From assembly GCF_003479805.1 (NCBI RefSeq), contig NZ_QUHV01000004.1, positions 71,442 to 135,441 on the forward strand: a stretch of 64,000 nucleotides of DNA. The letters are read 5' to 3'. The notes below the pieces were generated by a model that saw only the letters and a list, made by a program, of their open reading frames with translations, was not told the DNA's origin and did no database searches. How positions within the stretch are numbered: position 1 is the first letter of the stretch; each line of letters starts with the position of its first letter. This document shows positions 46,663 to 55,544 of this stretch, one piece after another. Source of the DNA: Collinsella sp. AF08-23 (GTDB lineage Bacteria; Actinomycetota; Coriobacteriia; Coriobacteriales; Coriobacteriaceae). The position numbers and the translations under genes were made by a program.

Positions 46663-46880
46663 CTCGACGTGCCGCCCGCCTCGATCTCCTCGCGGCAGAT
46701 CGCGGTGAGGCGGCGCACCGTCTCCCACATGTCGTGCTCGGTCGCCTCCGGGTGCGGGGCGCAGATGCGCGCGTTGAGGGCGTCCCTCGCGGTCTCATCC
46801 ATGCCCTCGGGGCTGTACCGGAAGTTGACCATGGCCATCTGCGCGGGCGAGACGACCTCGATGAGGGGATTGCGCCGCAC
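46659..46880 (-). pseudogene. C-terminal remnant of a PLP-dependent decarboxylase
   Basis: On the minus strand, RRNPLIEVVSPAQMAMVNFRYSPEG followed by DALNARI and a helical end resembles the last ~75 residues of group II amino-acid decarboxylases. The PLP-lysine domain is absent; homology ends at about 46885. Its stop overlaps the gatB stop on the opposite strand. It is probably the scar of a larger gene. Confidence 0.5.
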
Positions 46881-46885
46881 CTCGT

Positions 46886-47317
46886 CAATTCATCGCCGCG
46901 ACCCGAGAGTTCTTTGGTGTGGAAGCGTGACCCCGCACAACAAGAGGCCTGCGCGCGAAGAGAATGCCGATGGGCAAGCAGCTCCCGAGCCCGTGATATT
47001 CGTTTCAAGATTCGGAAAATCACGAACGGATAATTCGGAACATCAATAACGAAACATTCGGAAAACCTTGAGTCGATAATTCGGAGCTGGTGGTAAGCGA
47101 TTATGCCATAGTGAGATGGCGAGTTCGAGGAGCCTTGCCCGGGGCGATTGTGTGAGCTCATCTGCGCTCGATGTAGGAGTGCGCAAACTCGGTTTTTGCA
47201 AAATGATCATTAAGCCTCGGGCGAGATGGGCGCATGTCATTATGATGCTGTTCGACGCTGTCCAGTGTTGACGCAGCCCTTCGAGAAGGGGTTGACTGCT
47301 TAAAGATGGGAGACACC
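46886..47317. other. Intergenic region with degenerate ATTCGGA repeats
   Basis: No credible gene. ATTCGGAA-type words recur (near 47011, 47033, 47054 and 47080), twice as GATAATTCGGA. The sequence is lower in GC than its flanks and follows a gene remnant, so it may be decayed accessory DNA. Confidence 0.4.
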
Positions 47318-47905
47318 ATGAGCGATCAGCTTGTCATTCGATTGGCCACCGAGGCGGACGCTCCGGCGCTTGCGGCGATATACGCGCCCTATGTGCTGGA
47401 GACGGCCATCACGTTTGAGTACGAGCCGCCGACTGCGGAGGAGTTCGCCGAGCGCATGCGCGCGACCCTCGCGTTCTTTCCCTATCTGGTAGCGGAGCTG
47501 GACGGTCGTCCGGTGGGGTATGCCTACGCAAGCACGTTCAAAGGAAGGCCCGCGTACGACTGGGCGGTCGAGACCTCCATTTACGTGGCGCAGGGCTACT
47601 CAGGGCGCGGTATTGGCCGTGCGTTGCACGACGCATTGGCGCGAGCCCTCAAGGTGCAGGGCATCCTGAACATGTACGCGTGCATTGCGGTCCCATGCGG
47701 TGCAGACGACGAGACCCTCACCCGCAACAGCGAGCAGTTCCACGCCCATTTGGGATACCGTTTGGTGGGCGAGTTCGAGCGGTGCGGCTATAAGGGCGGT
47801 CGATGGTACAGCATGGTCTGGATGGAGAAGATGTTGGGGGAGCACCGCCCCGACCAGCCGCCCGTGACACCGTTTCTGCAGGTTGAAGCGCAGCAGCGTG
47901 TCTAG
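47318..47905 (+). CDS. GNAT acetyltransferase, phosphinothricin/methionine-sulfoximine type
   Basis: 195 residues of the Pat/YncA group, which acetylate amino-acid analogues such as phosphinothricin or methionine sulfoximine. IRLATEADAPALAAIYAPYVLETAITFEYE is the family's N-terminus; YDWAVETSIYVAQGYSGRGIGRALHDAL holds the acetyl-CoA loop, and FHAHLGYRLVGEFERCGYK the C-terminal part. GGGAG lies seven bases before ATG 47318, whereas ATG 47306 has no site. Monocistronic. Confidence 0.85.
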   Translation: MSDQLVIRLATEADAPALAAIYAPYVLETAITFEYEPPTAEEFAERMRATLAFFPYLVAELDGRPVGYAYASTFKGRPAYDWAVETSIYVAQGYSGRGIGRALHDALARALKVQGILNMYACIAVPCGADDETLTRNSEQFHAHLGYRLVGEFERCGYKGGRWYSMVWMEKMLGEHRPDQPPVTPFLQVEAQQRV

Positions 47906-48206
47906 CGCACCAGTGCGCCCGGTGCGCCTGGTGTGCCCGGGGTGCCTGTTGTAGTTGATGCGCCCAGTGTACTTCGGATTGCCAAAGGCCGGCCGGGTAT
48001 TTGCTTGAGGCTGAGGCATTGCAAGCACGGCGCGCACGCCATGCGACATTTTGCTTTTGCTGAGCATGCGCTTTAGCGTGGTGCGTTGGCTGCATGTTGG
48101 CCCTATGGTAAGGTTTTCGCGTCGGGGGGCCGACACGATGAACAAGTGATGCCGAGCGGCGCCCGGGTGGCGCGGACACCACGCTCGGGTGCGCGAGGAA
48201 GCCTGA

Positions 48207-48368
48207 ATGGCCAGCGACGATCGCGAGTGTGCGGATGACATCAATACCGTCTGCACCATAGGGGACGTACGCGCCATGAAACGTGCATGCAAAGGGGGCA
48301 CCCGGAAGTATTCCTGCGCCTGCAGGTCCGGTGTGCGATACGAGGGGGAAAGCGAGGCGTGGGCTTAA
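48207..48368 (+). CDS. Possible small Cys-rich protein upstream of the DMT transporter
   Basis: 53 codons from ATG 48207 to TAA 48368, with AGGAA seven bases upstream. The predicted product has five cysteines (DDRECADD, VCTIG, RACKGG, YSCACRSG). It ends ten bases before the transporter ATG, so the two could be coupled. No family is recognised, and GC-rich DNA can keep short frames open by chance. The rest of 47906-48377 holds only degenerate GTGCGCC-type repeats near 47910-47950. Confidence 0.3.
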   Translation: MASDDRECADDINTVCTIGDVRAMKRACKGGTRKYSCACRSGVRYEGESEAWA

Positions 48369-48377
48369 TTGAAGGCC

Positions 48378-49469
48378 ATGATCAAGGAGGAACTGGGCAG
48401 GACCGAGGTCGGACAGGCAAATGCCGCCGAAGAGGCCGGGCAGACCAAGGTTGCCGCAAAGTCTGTGCTGGCCGGGGGCCGCAAAGCCACCACCGGCACT
48501 GAGCTCGGTGATCCCTTTGCGAGCAAGGATCCCGTTCCCGTACCGTCAGAGGACCGAGCGCCCGGCAAACTTCGTGGCGCCGGCGCACGGTCACCGCTGT
48601 TCTGGAAGTTCATGCTCGTCGCCATGGCCTTGGTTTGGGGTTATTCGTTTCTCACCATGAAGACGGTGCTCGACACCGTGCCTACGTTCATGCTGCTTGC
48701 GTGCCGCTTCCTTCTGTCGGCTGCCATCATGTTCGTTGTCTTCCATAAGCGTATTAAGGCGCACTTCAACCGCGAGTACCTGGGGTTCGGCGTGCTCATG
48801 GGCTGCGTCATCTGGTCGGCGTATGCCGCGCAGACCCTCGGCTTGGTGGACACGACACCCGGCAAGAACGCCTTCCTCACCGGCACGTACTGCATCCTGG
48901 TGCCCTTCATCGCGCTTGTGCTGTTCCGCGAGCGCGTCACCAAGTGGCATATCGGTTCGGCGCTATTGTGCCTAGTGGGCGTGGGCTTTGTTGCACTCGA
49001 CAACTTCAGCATCCAGATAGGCGACCTCATGACGTTGGTGGGTGCAGTCTTTTTCGCTGTGGACATGGCGGTGGTGGGCCACATCGGCCGCACGCGCGAC
49101 GTGAGCGTCCTCACCTCGTGGATGTTCCTATTCGTGGGCACGTTCTCGCTTATCGCGACCATCGCGGTCGAGCCGCGCGTTCCTGCCGAGCAGTGGACGC
49201 CCGAGATCATCGGTCAGCTTGTGTTTCTCGCCGTAGTGTGCACCACTATCGGCCTGCTCCTGCAGAATCAGGCGCTTTCGCACGTGCCGCCGGCGACCGG
49301 CTCGCTACTTCTTTCGCTCGAGAGCCCCTCGGGTGTGCTCTTCTCCGTCCTCATGGCGGGCGAGGTCCTCACCGGCAAGTTGATCTTCGGATTCGCGCTG
49401 ATCTTCCTGTCGATTGTGCTGTCCGAGACGCACTTCAGCTTCTTGCGGAAATGGTTTCCCAAACGATAA
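48378..49469 (+). CDS. EamA-type drug/metabolite transporter
   Basis: 363-residue inner-membrane transporter with ten membrane helices in two EamA repeats, after an unusual ~70-residue polar N-terminus rich in Lys, Glu and Pro. MALVWGYSFLTMKTVLD opens the first repeat; IWSAYAAQTLGL...NAFLTGTYCILVP and LLLQNQALSHVPPATGSLLLSLESP are family patterns. Start uncertain: ATG 48378, TTG 48369, or a later codon. A terminator follows. Substrate unknown, possibly amino acids or related metabolites. Confidence 0.87.
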   Translation: MIKEELGRTEVGQANAAEEAGQTKVAAKSVLAGGRKATTGTELGDPFASKDPVPVPSEDRAPGKLRGAGARSPLFWKFMLVAMALVWGYSFLTMKTVLDTVPTFMLLACRFLLSAAIMFVVFHKRIKAHFNREYLGFGVLMGCVIWSAYAAQTLGLVDTTPGKNAFLTGTYCILVPFIALVLFRERVTKWHIGSALLCLVGVGFVALDNFSIQIGDLMTLVGAVFFAVDMAVVGHIGRTRDVSVLTSWMFLFVGTFSLIATIAVEPRVPAEQWTPEIIGQLVFLAVVCTTIGLLLQNQALSHVPPATGSLLLSLESPSGVLFSVLMAGEVLTGKLIFGFALIFLSIVLSETHFSFLRKWFPKR

Positions 49470-49473
49470 AAGG

Positions 49474-49500
49474 AAAGGCGCCCGTCACAGGGCGCTTTTC
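49474..49500. terminator. Bidirectional terminator
   Basis: AAAGGCGCCC, six-base loop, GGGCGCTTTT: A and T runs flank the stem on both sides, so it can end both the transporter gene (+) and the threonine aldolase gene (-). Confidence 0.85.
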
Positions 49501-49541
49501 TATGAGCGGTGTATGGTTCCGGTCCGTGGCCCATCGGTGCG

Positions 49542-50618
49542 CTAGAGGGCGGAGATGAACCCCAAAAGCTCCTCGACGTGCTCGGGCTGGCAGGCCCAGC
49601 TCGTCACAAAGCGCAGGACGACTCGGTCGCGCCCCGTGGGGTCCTTGGCGGGCGTGACTTCGGCACCGCTGGCTTCGACGATGCGGACGGCCGTATCGGA
49701 ATCGAACCAGAAGAACTGCTGGTTGCCGGTTGTACGCACATATGGCTCGTAACCGGCGGCCTCGAGGCCATTGGCGAGCATGACGGCGCATTCGTTTGAG
49801 CGTTTGGCGTGGGTAAAGTAGGGGAGAAGCCCCTCGGCGTCGCGGAGCTCGGGGTCAAACACTGCCTCATACTGGATGCCCATGAGGCGGCCCTTGGCGG
49901 TCATGTGCCCGCTGCGTTTGGTGAGGTAGGGGATGCGCTCGATTGCGCGCCGCCCACGTGCGGTGCGCGGGCTCACCACGAGGGCTTCGCCGAACAGCAT
50001 ACCCGCTTTGGTGCCGCCGAGCGTGAAGGCATCGGCGCGCGAATCGAGGTGCTCGAGCGTGAGGTCGCCGTCCGCGGCGGTCAGCGCGCTCGCCATGCGG
50101 GCACCGTCCACGTACACGGCGAGGTCGAGCTTCTCGGCGACATCGCACAGCGAATCGAACTCGGCGCGCGTGTAGACGTGCCCGAGCTCGCTGGTGTTGG
50201 AGAAGTAGAGCATCGCGGGGCGCGTGGTATGGCAGCCGCCGGCGATGGACGCGTGGTACACGCGCTCGACCTCAGCGGGGGTGAGCACGCCGAAGGCGTC
50301 GGCTGTGGCGAGGATGCGGCGTCCGCAGGCCTCGATGGCACCGGTCTCGTGCGCGGTGGGATGCGCGTCGGCGGCGAGAATCGGTCCCTCGAAGTCGTCG
50401 GTGAACGCGGAGATGCAGACGGCATTCGCCGCGGTGCCGCCGGGGATAAAGCGCACGTAGGCGTCCGGCTGTCCGCAAACCTCGCGCAGCAGCGCGGCGG
50501 CTCGCTCGCAATGTTCGTCGGTGCCGTAACCGGGCGTTTGCTCGGCATTGGTTTGAATGAGCGCCTCGAGGACCTCGGGGCAAGCGCCCTCGGAATAGTC
50601 GTTGCGGAATTGGTGCAT
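49542..50618 (-). CDS. ltaE: Low-specificity L-threonine aldolase
   Basis: PLP enzyme cleaving L-threonine or allo-threonine to glycine and acetaldehyde. 358 residues: MHQFRNDYSEGACPEVLEAL at the start, FIPGGTAANAVC in the cofactor site, VYVDGARMASAL (Asp contacting the pyridine nitrogen) and TLGGTKAGML with the Schiff-base lysine. ATG 50618 has GGAG six bases upstream; the ATG four codons earlier (50630) lacks a site. Monocistronic, ending at the shared terminator. Confidence 0.92.
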   Translation of the reverse strand: MHQFRNDYSEGACPEVLEALIQTNAEQTPGYGTDEHCERAAALLREVCGQPDAYVRFIPGGTAANAVCISAFTDDFEGPILAADAHPTAHETGAIEACGRRILATADAFGVLTPAEVERVYHASIAGGCHTTRPAMLYFSNTSELGHVYTRAEFDSLCDVAEKLDLAVYVDGARMASALTAADGDLTLEHLDSRADAFTLGGTKAGMLFGEALVVSPRTARGRRAIERIPYLTKRSGHMTAKGRLMGIQYEAVFDPELRDAEGLLPYFTHAKRSNECAVMLANGLEAAGYEPYVRTTGNQQFFWFDSDTAVRIVEASGAEVTPAKDPTGRDRVVLRFVTSWACQPEHVEELLGFISAL

Positions 50619-50783
50619 GGTCGGCTCCATTTTGAATATGCCCTGACAGTCAGGGGCCTGCGGACGATCGAGTATGCCTCAATGGTACGCGCTTCCGCTT
50701 GGCTTCGCCAAGGTTCGTTGCATGGTGGGGTACCGTTACGATGGGCGGGGACGTCCGCCTCGCTCGTCCGCCTATGGTATTTC

Positions 50784-50815
50784 GGAGCCGCTCTTTACGG
50801 GCGGTTCCTTTTGTT
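50784..50815 (+). terminator. Terminator/attenuator upstream of hisS
   Basis: GGAGCCGC pairs with GCGGTTCC (one G-T), followed by TTTTGTTT. No gene precedes it on this strand, so it may be a leader attenuator. GGTGGGGTACCG at ~50730 loosely resembles a T-box core (GGTGG-ACCG). TATACT at 50822-50827 just downstream could be a separate hisS -10. Confidence 0.45.
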
Positions 50816-50905
50816 TGCAGGTATACTGTCTTGATTGAATTCACCAATTCCGGCACCACCCGGGAGCGCATCGGCGCTCGTGGGCGCACGCGAAGGAGAC
50901 ACCAT

Positions 50906-52216
50906 ATGCAGGCACAGAAGGCCGAAGGCACCAAGGACCTCATCGGGCGCGAGATGCGCTCTTGGCTCAAGATGCAGGAAGTCGCGGCGGAGGTGTTCGG
51001 CCCGTTTGGGTTCGAGCCCATCGAGACTCCGGCGATCGAGCAGCTCGACGTATTCGTCCACGGCATCGGCCAATCCACCGACGTGGTGCGCAAGGAGATG
51101 TTCCGCGTTTTCTCCGGCGCGAATTTCGAGCGCGTCCTCACCGAGGGTACCGACGCCAAGCTCAAGGCCAAGCAGCGCCTGGCGCTTCGTCCCGAGGGCA
51201 CGGCCGGCGTGGTGCGCGCCGTGGTGGAGAACAACCTGGTTCCCCAGGGCTCCGCTCCGTTCAAGGCGTGGTACGCGGAGGCGATGTTCCGCGGCGAGCG
51301 CCCGCAGAAGGGCCGCCTGCGTCAGTTCCACCAGGTGGGCATTGAGTGGCTGGGCGCTCCCGACGCCGCCGCCGATGCCGAGTGCATCATCATGCTCATG
51401 CGCTTTTACGAGCGCCTGGGCTTCGACCTCTCCAAGCTCCGCCTGCTCATCAACTCCATGGGCGACCCGGCGTGTCGTCCCGCGTATCGCGAGACCGTGC
51501 GCCAGTTCATCCTCGACCATGCCGACGAGATGTGCGATGAGTGCCGCGAGCGCGCCGAGATCAACCCGCTGCGCGCCTTCGACTGCAAAAACGAGCACTG
51601 TCGCGAGGTCATGAAGGGTGCCCCGCTTATGGGCGACAACCTGTGCGACGATTGCCGCGAGCATTACGAGCAGGTCAAGCGCCATCTCGACGCGGCGGGC
51701 ATCGAGTATGTTGAGGATCCGACCCTCGTGCGCGGCCTGGACTACTACACCCGCACGGTTTTTGAGGTCGAGGCGCCGGGTGCGGGCGTGGGCTCCATCG
51801 GCGGCGGTGGCCGTTACGATGGGTTGGTCGAGCTTGAGGGCGGTAAGCCCACGCCGGGTGTCGGATTCGCCGTGGGCTTTGAGCGCGCCATGCTCGCCCT
51901 TGAGGCGTTCGGCAAGGAGATGGCATGCGACGATGAGGGCTGCGTCTTCGTGGCGAATGCCGGTGCCGACCTTCGCGACGAGGTGTTCGCGTTGGCACTC
52001 GATCTACGCGCCCGTGGCGTCCGCACCGAGTGCGACTACCAGGGCAAGTCGCTTAAGGCCCAGTTCAAGCTGGCGGATAAGTTGGGCGCGTCCCACATCG
52101 TGATCATCGGCGGCGACGAGCTCGCCGCGGGCAAGGTCAAGCTGCGCAACATGGCAACGCATGAGGAACGTTTAATCGATCGCGTTGGGGCCGCTGAAAT
52201 CATTGCAGCTCTGTAG
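50906..52216 (+). CDS. hisS: Histidyl-tRNA synthetase
   Basis: Charges tRNA-His. 436-residue class II synthetase: EGTKDLIGREM at the start, motif 2 AMFRGERPQKGRLRQFHQVGIE, the histidine-specific RGLDYYTRTVFE, motif 3 GVGFAVGFERAML, and a C-terminal anticodon-binding domain. A middle insert has CDECRERAEINPLRAFDCKNEHC, a four-cysteine, zinc-ribbon-like segment common in Gram-positive HisRS. ATG 50906 follows GAAGGAG by eight bases. Confidence 0.97.
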   Translation: MQAQKAEGTKDLIGREMRSWLKMQEVAAEVFGPFGFEPIETPAIEQLDVFVHGIGQSTDVVRKEMFRVFSGANFERVLTEGTDAKLKAKQRLALRPEGTAGVVRAVVENNLVPQGSAPFKAWYAEAMFRGERPQKGRLRQFHQVGIEWLGAPDAAADAECIIMLMRFYERLGFDLSKLRLLINSMGDPACRPAYRETVRQFILDHADEMCDECRERAEINPLRAFDCKNEHCREVMKGAPLMGDNLCDDCREHYEQVKRHLDAAGIEYVEDPTLVRGLDYYTRTVFEVEAPGAGVGSIGGGGRYDGLVELEGGKPTPGVGFAVGFERAMLALEAFGKEMACDDEGCVFVANAGADLRDEVFALALDLRARGVRTECDYQGKSLKAQFKLADKLGASHIVIIGGDELAAGKVKLRNMATHEERLIDRVGAAEIIAAL

Positions 52217-52237
52217 CGCATTCGACGATGGAAACCC

Positions 52238-52272
52238 AGGGCGGTGGGAACAAGTGTCCCGCCGCCCTTTCC
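52238..52272 (+). terminator. Terminator of hisS
   Basis: AGGGCGGTGGGA pairs with TCCCGCCGCCCT (one T-G opposition), followed by TTTCCGTTT. Confidence 0.75.
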
Positions 52273-52468
52273 GTTTGGGGCGGCTGCGCTGCCCGCCGAG
52301 AAGCTCATGCCGCCCGCCGAAGTGCGCGAGCCGTCTACCGATAATTTGTTGAAACGTAGGAGATGTACTCCACTTCACTAAAGTATGTGGTAGATACGGG
52401 AGAGCCTGCCTATAATAATGCAGTCTGCGAGGTTTATGCGCCTCGTGCTAAGCAATGAAGGAGGTAGT

Positions 52469-55294
52469 GTGGCAGAGAATACGCAAGCTGGCCAGCGCCT
52501 GAGCGAAGCGCTCACCGGCGACATGATCGCTGATGTCATGTCGGGCACCCGTCGTATCGACCTGACCGACCTTGAGGCGGCGGTCGAGGTTCTGTCCGAC
52601 ATCGACATCCCCGCCGAGCTCCGCGACAACCTGGCGCTGTTCCTGCGCCTCGAGCGCCGCATCCTGCGCGAGTACGACGCTCAAGTGCTCGATGTATTCG
52701 ATGAGCTCATGGTGAGCGTCATTCGCGCGAACGCCGGCGATCCCGGTGCCGAGGCCGATGGCGAGGATGTTGACGAGCAGGGCATGCCCGCGGGGGAGAC
52801 GTCCTCCGCCCGCGCCTTCCGCGACGCCGTCTCCCTCATCGACGCACTGCCCATCGACCAAGCTCAGGTCATCGTACGCGCCTTCACGGCGTTTTTCCAC
52901 CTGGCGAACCTCTCCGAGGAGAGCTATCGCGTGGGTATCCTGCGCGAGCGTGAGCGCAGCGTCTCCACCGAGGACGCCGTCGACCCGGCGAACGCCCTCA
53001 CCGTGGCGTTCCATCAGCTCACCGATGAGGTGGGCGGAGCCAAAGCAACCGAGCTGCTCTCTCGCCTGGAGTTCCATCCGGTTTTCACCGCGCATCCTAC
53101 CGAGGCGCGCCGCAAGGCCGTTGAGGGTAAGATCCGCCGCATCGCCGGCCTGCTCGAGGAACGTGGGCGCCTGGGCGGCTCCGACCTCGTTGAGAACGAG
53201 CGCCACATGCTCCAGGAGATCGATGCGCTCGTGCGCACGAGCCCCATTGCCCTCAAGAAGCCCACGCCCGTCGAGGAAGCCGACACCATCATCGACATCT
53301 TCGACAGCACGCTGTTCGATACCATCCCCGTGGTGTACCGCCGTTTTGACGACTGGGTTTTGGGCGAGTATGCCGGCACGGTTCCGCCCGTGTGCCCGGC
53401 GTTCTTCCACCCTGGCAGCTGGATCGGCTCCGATCGTGACGGCAACCCCAACGTCACCGCCAAGGTGAGCCGTCAGGTTGCCGCGAAGTACGCCACGCAC
53501 ATGATCGCCAAGCTCGCCGACAAGTGCCGCCGCGTGGGCCGCAACCTCACGCTCGAGGCCGCATACACCAAGCCGTCCGATGAGCTGCTCAACCTGTGGA
53601 GCCATCAGGTGGAGATGAGCGAGGTCCTTACCGAGCGTGCCAGCGAGATCTCCAACTCCGAGCCCCATCGTGCCGTGATGCTCGTGATGGCAGCGCGCCT
53701 GGACGCCACCGTGGCCCGCAATGCCGACACGATGTACCGCACCTGCGACGATTTCCTCGCCGACCTGCGTGTGGTCCAGCGTTCGCTCGCCGAGGCCGGC
53801 GCCGTTCGCGCCGCATACGGACCGGTCCAGACCCTCATCTGGCAGACCGAGACCTTCGGCTTCCACATGGTGGAAATGGAATTCCGTCAGCACTCCGTGG
53901 TGCACACCCGTGCGCTCGCCGACATTCGCGAGCACGGCATCCACGGCGAGCTCGCCCCCATGACGCGCGAGGTGCTCGACACGTTCCGCGCCATCGGCTC
54001 CATCCAGAAACGCTATGGCACCAAGATGGCGCGCCGCTACATCATCTCGTTCACCAAGAGCGCCCAGCATGTGGCCGACGTCTACGAGCTCGCGCAGCTC
54101 GCCTTCGCGCATGCCGAGGACGTGCCGATGCTCGACGTGATCCCGCTGTTCGAGCAGCTGGAGGATCTCGAGGGCTGCGTGGACGTGCTCGAGGAGATGC
54201 TCAAGCTCCCCGCCGTTCAGGCGCGCCTGGCGCAGACCGGTCGCCGCATGGAGGTCATGCTTGGATACTCCGATTCCTCCAAGGACGCCGGCCCCACCAC
54301 CGCCACGCTCGCCCTGCACTCCGCACAGGAGCGCATCGCCGCGTGGGCGGAGAAAAACGACATCGACCTCGTGCTCATGCACGGCCGCGGTGGTGCCGTG
54401 GGCCGTGGCGGTGGTCCTGCCAACCGCGCGGTGCTGGCCCAGCCCGCCGGCTCGGTGAACTGCTTCTTCAAGGTCACGGAGCAGGGCGAGGTCATCTTCG
54501 CGCGCTATGGCAATTCCACGCTGGCACAGCGCCATGTGGAGAGCGTCGCGGCGGCGACCCTGCTTAACTCTGCGCCCTCTGTGGAGCGCACCAACACCGA
54601 GACCACCGAGCGGTATGCCGACATGGCCTCTGTGCTCAACCGTGCGAGCCACAAGCGCTACCTCGACCTGCTTAACGCCGAGGATTTCACCCCGTGGTTC
54701 TCGACCGTCACCCCGCTTACCGAGGTCGGCCTGCTGCCCATCGGCAGCCGTCCGGCCAAGCGTGGCCTGGGCGCCAAGTCGCTTGACGACCTGCGTACCA
54801 TCCCGTGGGTGTTCTCGTGGAGCCAGGCACGCATCAACCTGGCCGCGTGGTACGGCCTGGGTACCGCGTGCGAGGAGCTGGGCGATCTGGAGTTGCTGCA
54901 GCGCGCATACCGCGAGTGGCCGCTGTTCAGCACGTTCATCGACAACATCGAGATGTCGATCGCCAAGACCGACAACCGCATCGCTAAGATGTACCTGGCG
55001 CTGGGCGACCGCGATGATCTTGCCGCGAAGGTGTTTGATGAGATGATGCTCACGCGCTCGTGGGTGCTGCGCATTGTGGGCGACGCGTGGCCGCTGGAGC
55101 ACCGCCGCGTGCTCGGCCAGGCGGTGCGTGTGCGCAACCCGTTTGTGGATGCCCTTTCGTTGGCGCAGGTCCGTGCGCTGCGTGAGGTCCGCGCCAACCA
55201 GGACGAGCTGTCCGAGGAAGCCAAGGCCGAGTACATGAGCCTCGTGCTGGAGACCGTGACCGGCGTCTCCGCCGGCCTGCAGAACACGGGGTAA
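52469..55294 (+). CDS. ppc: Phosphoenolpyruvate carboxylase
   Basis: Carboxylates PEP to oxaloacetate, the anaplerotic entry to the reductive branch. 941 residues. HPVFTAHPTEARRK holds the catalytic His, GSWIGSDRDGNPNVT the PEP-binding Arg region, LGYSDSSKDAGPTTATLAL and LMHGRGGAVGRGGGP the catalytic loop, and the C-terminus is QNTG as in canonical Ppc. GTG 52469 has AAGGAGG five bases upstream; TATAAT at 52411-52416 is a good -10. Monocistronic, with a strong terminator. Confidence 0.97.
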   Translation: MAENTQAGQRLSEALTGDMIADVMSGTRRIDLTDLEAAVEVLSDIDIPAELRDNLALFLRLERRILREYDAQVLDVFDELMVSVIRANAGDPGAEADGEDVDEQGMPAGETSSARAFRDAVSLIDALPIDQAQVIVRAFTAFFHLANLSEESYRVGILRERERSVSTEDAVDPANALTVAFHQLTDEVGGAKATELLSRLEFHPVFTAHPTEARRKAVEGKIRRIAGLLEERGRLGGSDLVENERHMLQEIDALVRTSPIALKKPTPVEEADTIIDIFDSTLFDTIPVVYRRFDDWVLGEYAGTVPPVCPAFFHPGSWIGSDRDGNPNVTAKVSRQVAAKYATHMIAKLADKCRRVGRNLTLEAAYTKPSDELLNLWSHQVEMSEVLTERASEISNSEPHRAVMLVMAARLDATVARNADTMYRTCDDFLADLRVVQRSLAEAGAVRAAYGPVQTLIWQTETFGFHMVEMEFRQHSVVHTRALADIREHGIHGELAPMTREVLDTFRAIGSIQKRYGTKMARRYIISFTKSAQHVADVYELAQLAFAHAEDVPMLDVIPLFEQLEDLEGCVDVLEEMLKLPAVQARLAQTGRRMEVMLGYSDSSKDAGPTTATLALHSAQERIAAWAEKNDIDLVLMHGRGGAVGRGGGPANRAVLAQPAGSVNCFFKVTEQGEVIFARYGNSTLAQRHVESVAAATLLNSAPSVERTNTETTERYADMASVLNRASHKRYLDLLNAEDFTPWFSTVTPLTEVGLLPIGSRPAKRGLGAKSLDDLRTIPWVFSWSQARINLAAWYGLGTACEELGDLELLQRAYREWPLFSTFIDNIEMSIAKTDNRIAKMYLALGDRDDLAAKVFDEMMLTRSWVLRIVGDAWPLEHRRVLGQAVRVRNPFVDALSLAQVRALREVRANQDELSEEAKAEYMSLVLETVTGVSAGLQNTG

Positions 55295-55317
55295 TCCGGA
55301 GTACGATGCTCCCACAG

Positions 55318-55356
55318 CGCCCCCGCAGGTTGCTTTGCCTGCGGGGGCGTTTTTTT
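55318..55356 (+). terminator. Rho-independent terminator of ppc
   Basis: CGCCCCCGCAGG pairs perfectly with CCTGCGGGGGCG over an 8-base loop, followed by seven T. Confidence 0.95.
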
Positions 55357-55484
55357 GTTCGCGGCGGTACGTGGCGTCAGCAGGCACCGACCTCGACGCG
55401 TGCCGCGCCCGCAGGAGCCGGACCCCGCCACGTGCCGGACCTGTAAGAGCCGCACAACGCCGCGCGCCGGACCTACGGATTGAC

Positions 55485-55509
55485 ATTGCCTATGCTGCCC
55501 ATAGGCAAT
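55485..55509. repeat. ATTGCCTATG inverted pair
   Basis: ATTGCCTATG (55485-55494), five bases, CATAGGCAAT (55500-55509). This is the same unit as the cluster at 18969-19107. It lies between the ppc terminator and the end of the convergent membrane-protein gene. Confidence 0.7.
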
Positions 55510-55544
55510 CCCGGCCAAGGGCGGAAGCTGATGACGAAACCCGG

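Noticed and set aside
46631..47161. 176-codon minus-strand frame across the gatB-GNAT gap
   Set aside because: No ribosome site, Arg-rich shadow at its C-terminal end, no recognisable fold.
52448..55486. 1012-codon open frame on the minus strand opposite ppc
   Set aside because: Shadow of ppc codon usage; no motif, no ribosome site, and the plus strand is unmistakable.
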